Source of the DNA: UBA8515 sp036170795
GTDB lineage: Bacteria > Patescibacteriota > Minisyncoccia > Phycocordibacterales > UBA9973
Length of the DNA stretch: 14,817 bases
Direction: 5' to 3'
Assembly (NCBI GenBank): GCA_036170795.1
Contig: JAVHPX010000026.1
Location: forward strand, 1-14,817
Shown here one piece after another: positions 7,435 to 11,755 of this stretch. The stretch's first letter is position 1; each line of letters begins with the position of its first letter. Both the position numbers and the translations under genes were made by a program. The notes beneath the pieces were generated by a model. The model made no database searches, was not told where the DNA came from, and worked only from the letters and a program-made list of their open reading frames with translations.

Positions 7435-7463
7435 TTGACAAGTTAGATAAAATATGATATATT
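7435..7463 (+). promoter_or_regulatory. strong promoter with extended -10 for the secreted protein gene at 7512
   Basis: TTGACA at 7435-7440 is a perfect -35. After exactly 17 bp comes TATATT at 7458-7463 (5 of 6 to consensus), preceded by TG one base upstream (7455-7456), an extended -10. Start of transcription would be near 7470, leaving about 40 nt of leader before the ATG at 7512. Confidence 0.75.
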
Positions 7464-7511
7464 AATAATATAAAAAATAATTTAACTATATATTAAAGTA
7501 TAATAACATAT

Positions 7512-8393
7512 ATGAATTTCAATAAACCACCACAAAATAATAACGAGGAATCGAAATATAATAATTTTACTAAGAAAATAAAAAATACTCTTCTGGGAGT
7601 TGCAGCTTTAACTACTGTAGGAATGTCTGCAAGTGCACAAAAAACTGAAGGTAAACAAACAAATCCAATAAAACCAACAACTGAAGCAGTCACCAAAGCT
7701 TTTGCTAATGCAGAAAAAGTTTTCCAAGATCCTACGACTATCGATAAAAGTTATACTAAAGCAGAAGTCAAAGATGGTAAAACATTTTATATAAAGACAA
7801 TAGGTGGAACAGAAGGTTCTATCGCAACAGCCATACCGGGTGGACCAAAAGACAACAAAGCAAATGAAGAATTTCTAATAGCTCAACTAAAAAAAGGTAT
7901 TTCTCCTGAGGAACTTGTGAAGGGTGGACATGCTAGCGCTGTTGGAATCCATAAATTAGCTCATTTTTATGTACCACCTGCAATTAAAGTAGTTTATACA
8001 GAAACTGCTCCAACACCAAAAATAGAATCTGATCCATTTGCTGCTTTTTCAAAAGATGGAATGAGAATATTTGGTCCAAATAGACATGGAGTGCTTGATT
8101 TTTTTGTTCCAATTCGATCCACACATAAAATAACTGATCCCGGCCATCTTACAGGACAAGATGTTCTTGTTCGAATTCTTGATCAAAGAAATGGTGGTGA
8201 CCATGAAGGTAAATATACTGGAGATTATATCGTCATTTCTGGTGATGAAATGTTCAAACTTGATAATGGTCGCGATGCTATCGATAGCCAAACAGATCTT
8301 GATAATTTAATTCAAAGGGCAAAAGAATATACAGCTTCACAAAAAAACAAAACAACTAACCATTTAAACAAAGACTTAGCAGACAACAAATAA
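7512..8393 (+). CDS. secreted protein of unknown function
   Basis: A 293-residue protein I do not recognise. It has an Asn-rich, polar start (residues 1-19), a KKIK charged patch, a hydrophobic core TLLGVAALTTVGM (26-38) and a likely signal peptidase site after SASA (residue 42). The mature part starts Gln/Lys-rich, then has mixed alpha/beta-looking sequence without Cys residues. Noticeable pieces are GGHASAVGIHKLAHFYVPP, DGMRIFGPNRHGVLDFFVP and DVLVRILDQRNGGDHEGKYTGDY; several His residues (HASAVGIHKLAH, NRHGV, GGDHEG) could bind metal or form an active site, but there is no known motif. It is monocistronic: strong promoter in front, hairpin terminator behind. A perfect 12-bp palindrome GCTATCGATAGC is at 8277-8288. 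Confidence 0.75.
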   Translation: MNFNKPPQNNNEESKYNNFTKKIKNTLLGVAALTTVGMSASAQKTEGKQTNPIKPTTEAVTKAFANAEKVFQDPTTIDKSYTKAEVKDGKTFYIKTIGGTEGSIATAIPGGPKDNKANEEFLIAQLKKGISPEELVKGGHASAVGIHKLAHFYVPPAIKVVYTETAPTPKIESDPFAAFSKDGMRIFGPNRHGVLDFFVPIRSTHKITDPGHLTGQDVLVRILDQRNGGDHEGKYTGDYIVISGDEMFKLDNGRDAIDSQTDLDNLIQRAKEYTASQKNKTTNHLNKDLADNK

Positions 8394-8400
8394 TATCATC

Positions 8401-8434
8401 CAGCAAAAATACCCCATATGGGATATTTTTGCTG
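8401..8434 (+). terminator. hairpin terminator after secreted protein gene
   Basis: The left arm 8401-8415 pairs with 8420-8434 across an ATAT loop, 14 of 15 positions paired (C8412/A8423 is the mismatch). The T-run (8426-8430) is inside the right arm opposite an A-run, so the GC core CCC/GGG followed by ATATTTTT is probably the working terminator. It begins 8 nt after the TAA stop. Confidence 0.75.
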
Positions 8435-8550
8435 ACAGATCAAAAGAAAATATTTTTACTTTTATTTTTGCACCCTTATCTTATATATATGCGTATAAAT
8501 AAATAGGTCAATATTATCAATTTAATTCATATAAATATATAAAATAAATT

Positions 8551-9231
8551 ATGACAAAAAAATCAACAATTATAGCACTAGCTGCTGTTATGTTTACAGC
8601 ATCTGCTCTTAGTTTTAGTGGAGTAGTATATGCAAAAGATGCAGGAGCTTCATGGAAAGCAAGCCAAAATAACATTAAAAATTATCTTAAGCATGCACCT
8701 GGTATCACAGGCCAAGTAACTTCTAAAAGTGGAAATATCCTAACTGTCCTAAGTAAAAACAATACTACCTATACAGTTGATACTACTACAGCAAAGATAT
8801 TTAAAAATAGAAATACTATCATCACATTAGAGGATATACAGATTAATGACACAATAATGGCTCAAGGAACAGTGACCGGGACAAATGTATTAGCTTCAAC
8901 TATCTTTGATGGTAAACCTATTATGGGAAAGAAAAATAAAAATAATTTTCCTGGAATAATAGGTACAGTAAGCGATACGAATGGATCAACATTCTCTGTA
9001 ACTACTAAAAATAATATAATTTATTCAGTAAATACAACAAATGCTAAAATCACCAAAGGTACACCTGCAATACCAGCAACATTTTCTGATATTATAAATG
9101 GCGACACAGTTATGATTCGAGGAACAGTTAATGGTACAACAGTCACTGCGGACAATATCTTTGATGGTAAAATCACAGCACATAAAAATATCAAAAGTGT
9201 TAACAATAAACATAAAGGTTCTAAAAAATAA
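8551..9231 (+). CDS. secreted protein with two DUF5666 repeats
   Basis: A 226-residue protein with a signal peptide (MTKKSTIIALAAVMF..., hydrophobic to residue 26, likely cut after VYA at residue 28). Two homologous domains follow: about 51-121 (GITGQVTSKSGNILTVLSK ... NDTIMAQGTVTGTNVLASTIFDG) and about 134-208 (GIIGTVSDTNGSTFSVTTK ... GDTVMIRGTVNGTTVTADNIFDG). Both show the DUF5666 pattern 'G-x-V ... G-T-V-x-G-T-x-V-x-A-x-x-I-F-D-G', an OB-like beta barrel. The C-terminal tail is very basic (HKNIKSVNNKHKGSKK), suggesting contact with an anionic surface polymer or with nucleic acid. The function is unknown. It stands alone between two terminators; no convincing consensus promoter is visible in 8435-8550, although TATAAA is present at 8494-8499. 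Confidence 0.82.
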   Translation: MTKKSTIIALAAVMFTASALSFSGVVYAKDAGASWKASQNNIKNYLKHAPGITGQVTSKSGNILTVLSKNNTTYTVDTTTAKIFKNRNTIITLEDIQINDTIMAQGTVTGTNVLASTIFDGKPIMGKKNKNNFPGIIGTVSDTNGSTFSVTTKNNIIYSVNTTNAKITKGTPAIPATFSDIINGDTVMIRGTVNGTTVTADNIFDGKITAHKNIKSVNNKHKGSKK

Positions 9232-9251
9232 ATAAATTACATATCTCTATC

Positions 9252-9285
9252 ATAAAAATACTCTCCTAATCGAGAGTATTTTTAT
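9252..9285 (+). terminator. intrinsic terminator after DUF5666 gene
   Basis: Perfect 14-bp stem: 9252-9265 pairs with 9272-9285 with a 6-nt loop CTAATC. The GC part is CTCTC/GAGAG, followed by TATTTTTAT. The arms carry A- and T-runs on both sides, so it could act in both directions. It starts 20 nt after the TAA stop. Confidence 0.85.
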
Positions 9286-9415
9286 ATATCAAAATATTAT
9301 AAATTTTCCTTTAAAAATAAGACCCATAAATAAAAATACTGACCATTCTTCTAAATAAAAGGTCTATTAATTTAAATATTAAGGATACAAATAGTTATAA
9401 ACATATAACTTATTG

Positions 9416-9436
9416 CTATTGACAATACAACAATAG
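9416..9436 (+). promoter_or_regulatory. inverted repeat around the -35 box of the hairpin-rich gene
   Basis: CTATTG (9416-9421) and CAATAG (9431-9436) are exact inverted copies separated by 9 nt, and the left copy overlaps the TTGACA -35. A dimeric regulator bound here would cover the promoter. Six-base arms in AT-rich DNA can occur by chance, so the operator role is inferred. Confidence 0.4.
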
Positions 9437-9447
9437 TCTGCTAGTAT
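9419..9447 (+). promoter_or_regulatory. promoter of the hairpin-rich gene at 9486
   Basis: Perfect TTGACA at 9419-9424, 17-bp spacer, then TAGTAT at 9442-9447 (4 of 6 to TATAAT). Transcription would begin around 9454, giving a leader of roughly 30 nt. The spacing and -35 match the promoter at 7435-7463, so both are probably read by the housekeeping sigma factor. Confidence 0.65.
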
Positions 9448-9451
9448 ACAC

Positions 9452-9463
9452 TTGAATATTCAA
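9452..9463 (+). repeat. 12-bp palindrome at predicted transcription start
   Basis: TTGAATATTCAA is a perfect palindrome placed at the expected +1 of the 9419-9447 promoter. It may be an operator or the first hairpin of the transcript. Its AT content lowers its significance. Confidence 0.4.
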
Positions 9464-9485
9464 AAGCAACTTAAAAATTAAAAAA

Positions 9486-10919
9486 ATGGAAACACAAAGT
9501 ATGTCCTTCGACGGACAAAGGGGCTCCTATTATATGAAAGGAGTCGGTACAAAAAACAATTTTAAAATACCCATTCCCGAATGGGTTAAAAAGGCAAAAG
9601 ATACAAAATTGGTAAAATATTTTGTAGAAAGAAAGAAGAAAAAAGAAGAAGAAAAGGAAAAAGACAGGCCAGCTGACCCGGTTGATCAGAACAGCCAAAC
9701 TGGTCAGGTAGATTGGAAATTGGGTGAATTAAAAATAGGGAAACAACCCTTGCCCGAGAAAAGAAACGAGAGGTTCAAAGAGTTTCTGGCAATGTTGAAA
9801 AAGTCAGAAACGGATATTACGTTTACTCGCTTAATATTAAGCGAGCTTAATATTCCAAATGCAACGGACAGGACAATTCCTTTTTTAAAAGAATTGTCCT
9901 GGGAAGACTCTTTGGATTATGCCGAAACTGTGAAAACAGGGTTGGCAAAGTGCTTTATAAACGATTTTCATGACATGGATCAGGATGATCCTCAGTCAAT
10001 CGAAAGATTGACAAACTGGAACAAACAAGAGAAGACGCTGTTTTCAGTGTCTTCTAATGACATGGAAATAAAAATACAGAGGCTGATCGAAAAATCATTA
10101 GCCTTCGTTAAATCTTCTGTTGGGCAAATAACCACAGAAAAGCAAATAGTGATATTTGCTGAAAGGCACGCAGGTGGGGTTTATTACCCTAAATGCGATG
10201 TTAAAAATGAATCACGAAAAAACTTTCGCGACCAGGCATGGTTAAAGATAACCAGTTTAAAGTCAGAAGAAATAGCCGACAAAGACATCCAAGAATGTCT
10301 TGTCTTAACATCAACAAATGAAAAAACCCTTAATGACAGGGTAAGGTTGATGTTAAAAGCTGAAGAAATAATACTTCGGCCGTTTCTAACCAACAAAAAA
10401 AGATGTGAATTGGCTAGAAAATTTGAGCCAATCTTGGCTGAACACATCAAGTTCTTTCATTCGATTGATCCTGATGAATTTATAAACAAAATTGAAGGGG
10501 ATGCCCTAAAAATAAGAAGGGACTTCTACAAAGAACCTCTGGAAATCTTTAAACCAGTTGAAGAAGAAGTGTCTGATACTGATACTAAGGAAAATAACCG
10601 GGAACCGGCTACTATAAAAGAAAAATCTTTGGTAGAACAGCCAGAGGGTATTGACACCGAATCATCTAAACCGGCAAAAAGTAATCAACAGCCAGAGGTT
10701 GTTGATGCTGAAGAAGATGATGATGATGAATTAAAAGCATTGGGTTTGAGTATCAACTCAAATCCTAAAGATCTCCTCGTAAGAGATGGGGATTCTAAAA
10801 AAATAAAAAGATTCAAGATACGTCTTCAACTAGAACAAGAAGAAAGAGCTTCTTTTTTAGAGAAAGATTATCAGGAAGGCGTTGTCATGAAGAACACTAA
10901 AAATCAAAAAGTAGCATAA
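9486..10919 (+). CDS. soluble protein of unknown function encoded by a hairpin-tiled mRNA
   Basis: A 477-residue protein I do not recognise. No signal peptide or membrane helix is visible. It starts Gly/Tyr/Lys-rich, has a basic/acidic low-complexity patch (ERKKKKEEEKEKDRP, 48-62), a long predominantly helical-looking middle (about 85-345) with few Cys (for example KCFINDF, KCDVKN, KRCELARKF), then a disordered acidic region (about 355-420) that includes AEEDDDDELKAL. The end is again basic (KIKRFKIRLQLEQEERASF). No enzymatic motif was found. Its coding DNA is unusual: GC is visibly higher than in neighbours (25 of 60 in 9901-9960 and 26 of 60 in 10141-10200, against 15 to 21 of 60 in two zwf samples) and it is filled with local inverted repeats, listed separately. 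The ATG at 9486 is the first in frame after the promoter; ATGs at 9501 and 9534 are possible alternatives. It is monocistronic with its own promoter and strong terminator. Confidence 0.8.
   Translation: METQSMSFDGQRGSYYMKGVGTKNNFKIPIPEWVKKAKDTKLVKYFVERKKKKEEEKEKDRPADPVDQNSQTGQVDWKLGELKIGKQPLPEKRNERFKEFLAMLKKSETDITFTRLILSELNIPNATDRTIPFLKELSWEDSLDYAETVKTGLAKCFINDFHDMDQDDPQSIERLTNWNKQEKTLFSVSSNDMEIKIQRLIEKSLAFVKSSVGQITTEKQIVIFAERHAGGVYYPKCDVKNESRKNFRDQAWLKITSLKSEEIADKDIQECLVLTSTNEKTLNDRVRLMLKAEEIILRPFLTNKKRCELARKFEPILAEHIKFFHSIDPDEFINKIEGDALKIRRDFYKEPLEIFKPVEEEVSDTDTKENNREPATIKEKSLVEQPEGIDTESSKPAKSNQQPEVVDAEEDDDDELKALGLSINSNPKDLLVRDGDSKKIKRFKIRLQLEQEERASFLEKDYQEGVVMKNTKNQKVA
9569..9586 (+). repeat. 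hairpin, 7-8 bp stem, within the 9486 gene
   Basis: ACCCATTC (9569-9576) is the exact reverse complement of GAATGGGT (9579-9586). With a physical tetraloop CCCG the stem is 7 bp. It lies over codons for Ile-Pro-Glu-Trp. Confidence 0.75.
9826..9845 (+). repeat. perfect 20-bp palindrome within the 9486 gene
   Basis: CTCGCTTAAT followed at once by its exact reverse complement ATTAAGCGAG. The GCTTAATATT half-motif at 9829-9838 is repeated directly at 9845-9854. A perfect 20-bp palindrome inside a coding sequence is rare by chance. Confidence 0.85.
9869..9901 (+). repeat. hairpin, 11-bp perfect stem, within the 9486 gene
   Basis: CAGGACAATTC (9869-9879) pairs exactly with GAATTGTCCTG (9891-9901). 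Inside, after one mismatch, three T-A pairs (9881-9883 with 9887-9889) close a TTT loop. It covers codons for Arg-Thr-Ile-Pro-Phe-Leu-Lys-Glu-Leu-Ser-Trp. Confidence 0.85.
9995..10012 (+). repeat. hairpin with GAAA tetraloop within the 9486 gene
   Basis: GTCAATC (9995-10001), loop GAAA (10002-10005), GATTGAC (10006-10012): a perfect 7-bp stem capped by a GNRA tetraloop. It directly follows the GGATCA/TGATCC hairpin at 9977-9991. Confidence 0.8.
10030..10055 (+). repeat. hairpin, 11-bp stem with TTTT loop, within the 9486 gene
   Basis: AGAAGACGCTG (10030-10040) pairs with CAGTGTCTTCT (10045-10055) across TTTT. The only non-Watson-Crick pair is G10037-U10048, which is stable in the sense RNA. 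Confidence 0.85.
10080..10104 (+). repeat. hairpin, 8-bp stem, within the 9486 gene
   Basis: AGGCTGAT (10080-10087) pairs with ATTAGCCT (10097-10104) with one G-U pair (10085/10099) and a 9-nt loop. Confidence 0.7.
10141..10160 (+). repeat. hairpin with GTGA tetraloop within the 9486 gene
   Basis: AGCAAATA (10141-10148), loop GTGA (10149-10152, GNRA type), TATTTGCT (10153-10160). Perfect 8-bp stem. Confidence 0.8.
10305..10356 (+). repeat. nested stem-loop: 11-bp outer stem enclosing a 5-bp hairpin
   Basis: TTAACATCAAC (10305-10315) is the exact reverse complement of GTTGATGTTAA (10346-10356). Between them ACCCT (10326-10330) pairs with AGGGT (10338-10342). This is the most elaborate structure in the gene and directly follows the hairpin 10282-10301, which itself extends to 10278-10304 with one bulged A. 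Confidence 0.8.
10742..10765 (+). repeat. hairpin, 10-bp stem, within the 9486 gene
   Basis: GGGTTTGAGT (10742-10751), loop ATCA, ACTCAAATCC (10756-10765). All ten positions pair, one as G-U (10744/10763). Confidence 0.8.
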
Positions 10920-10930
10920 AAATTGTGCTA
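10912..10930 (+). repeat. hairpin holding the stop codon in its loop
   Basis: TAGCA (10912-10916) pairs with TGCTA (10926-10930). The 9-nt loop begins with the TAA stop codon (10917-10919). The stem is short, so this is tentative. Confidence 0.45.
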
Positions 10931-10941
10931 TCAAAATTACT

Positions 10942-10971
10942 AAGCTGCTCACACAATGAGCGGCTTTTTTT
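10942..10971 (+). terminator. rho-independent terminator of the 9486 gene
   Basis: AAGCTGCTC (10942-10950) pairs with GAGCGGCTT (10958-10966) with one G-U pair and a 7-nt loop, followed by a T-run 10965-10971. It is a textbook intrinsic terminator, in line with a monocistronic transcript. It has no T-run on the other strand, so it probably does not stop the convergent operon. Confidence 0.9.
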
Positions 10972-10983
10972 ATAACTAACTAT

Positions 10984-11724
10984 TTATTTCAAAAAATCTT
11001 TAATCTTTGATAATGGTAATGGAAAAGCTATTGACCCGAGTGCTCCTGGAGCAATTGCGTATTTATCGAAATAAAGAACAAGGTTATTATTATCATAAGA
11101 CCAGTTTGTAAATGAATTAAAAATAAGTGTTTTTAATTCATCAGGAAAAACAACAGACTCCTGACTTTTATCTGGTCGCCAATTTGCCAACTCTTTCTTT
11201 ACTAAAGCTGTAAATGCTTCCTTTTTTGAAGTTTGGATAATATCAGCCAAGGATAATATTCTACCGGTAGATATTGAAGCTGTAAATACTTTATACGAAC
11301 TATTACCATTAGCTCCACCAGTATAAGCATATTGATCTATAATTATTGATTCAGTCTTTTGACTTTTTGTATAAGTCGCATTTATATCAAGACTATAATT
11401 AGCCAAAGGACTATCTAATCCAAACTTTGTACGCATAGAAGGAACATCCTCATCTGCTGATTGCTTAAATTCTTTAATAGTTTTTTCGATGTATAACTGG
11501 GAAGTTTCTGCCAATAAAGATTGACCATGAATAACAGATCGACTACCAGTAAAATTTGCTTCTTTAATATCCTCTTTCGTAATAAGAATCGGCATTGATG
11601 TTTTTTTATTATTTATTGATGTATCTACAACAGGTAACACCGTCTTTCTTTTTAGAAAAATTCCACCAAAAGCAAGAATAACTAAGATTAATATTCCGAT
11701 GATAATTTTTGATTTCTTTCCCAT
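10984..11724 (-). CDS. membrane-anchored DUF3298 (RsiV/PdaC-like) protein
   Basis: A 246-residue protein with one N-terminal membrane anchor (residues 7-24, IIIGILILVILAFGGIFL) and a large outside domain. The C-terminal half matches the DUF3298 pattern: YAYTGGANGNSSYKVFTAS (132-150, where relatives have a 'Y-x-G-G-A-H' turn), STGRILSLADII (152-163) and near the end LVLYFDKYAIAPGALG (216-231), the 'l-x-F-x-x-Y-x-I-A-P-x-x-x-G' signature. The preceding 45-125 region corresponds to the DUF4163/PdaC N-domain. Relatives include the lysozyme-binding anti-sigma factor RsiV and peptidoglycan deacetylase accessory regions; here it may sense or bind cell-wall material. The usual His of GGAH is replaced by Asn139. 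It starts 31 nt after zwf stops, probably co-transcribed. An 8-bp inverted repeat CCATATAT/ATATATGG (11721-11738) covers the start codon. Confidence 0.75.
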   Translation of the reverse strand: MGKKSKIIIGILILVILAFGGIFLKRKTVLPVVDTSINNKKTSMPILITKEDIKEANFTGSRSVIHGQSLLAETSQLYIEKTIKEFKQSADEDVPSMRTKFGLDSPLANYSLDINATYTKSQKTESIIIDQYAYTGGANGNSSYKVFTASISTGRILSLADIIQTSKKEAFTALVKKELANWRPDKSQESVVFPDELKTLIFNSFTNWSYDNNNLVLYFDKYAIAPGALGSIAFPLPLSKIKDFLK

Positions 11725-11755
11725 ATATGTATATATGGTAACACAATAAAATATA

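Larger units (their letters stand above)
9502..10930 (+). repeat. array of about thirty distinct hairpins covering the coding sequence
   Basis: Successive inverted repeats (left arm/right arm): 9502-9506/9513-9517; 9522-9527/9540-9545; 9569-9576/9579-9586; 9602-9609/9619-9626; 9673-9678/9702-9707 enclosing 9680-9684/9692-9696; 9737-9740/9747-9750; 9782-9788/9805-9811; 9826-9835/9836-9845; 9869-9879/9891-9901; 9928-9931/9936-9939; 9977-9982/9986-9991; 9995-10001/10006-10012; 10030-10040/10045-10055; 10080-10087/10097-10104; 10115-10120/10134-10139; 10141-10148/10153-10160; 10175-10180/10186-10191; 10215-10219/10224-10228; 10239-10244/10249-10254; 10282-10288/10295-10301; 10305-10315/10346-10356 enclosing 10326-10330/10338-10342; 10359-10365/10374-10380; 10409-10415/10426-10432; 10440-10443/10451-10454; 10456-10460/10474-10478; 10515-10519/10523-10527; 10539-10542/10554-10557; 10568-10573/10581-10586; 10598-10601/10605-10608; 10627-10632/10641-10646; 10684-10690/10700-10706; 10742-10751/10756-10765; 10771-10775/10783-10787; 10837-10842/10849-10854; 10912-10916/10926-10930. 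Arms differ in sequence from hairpin to hairpin, so this is not a copied element. The shortest ones could be chance. Confidence 0.8.

Noticed and set aside
8277..8288. GCTATCGATAGC palindrome inside the secreted protein gene as a second hairpin-array gene
   Set aside because: It is a single palindrome; the rest of that gene shows no comparable series of inverted repeats.
8049..8291. 80-codon antisense open frame inside the secreted protein gene
   Set aside because: Shadow of the plus-strand gene, which has a signal peptide, promoter and terminator of its own.
9341..9364. GACC ... GGTC inverted repeat in the intergenic region as a terminator or operator
   Set aside because: Four-base arms 16 nt apart with no T-run; easily chance.
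9471..9698. 75-codon open frame antisense to the start of the hairpin-rich gene
   Set aside because: It is Phe-rich because it is antisense to the Lys/Glu codons of the real gene; no start signal and no separate promoter.
9486..10919. Hairpin-rich stretch as a non-coding structured RNA only
   Set aside because: A 477-codon open frame with promoter, stop and terminator makes a coding function very likely; the structure is additional to it.
9502..10930. CRISPR array, integron cassette array or dispersed palindromic element as explanation for the inverted repeats
   Set aside because: The arms differ in sequence, spacing is irregular and the whole tract is one open frame, so there is no repeated unit or spacer.
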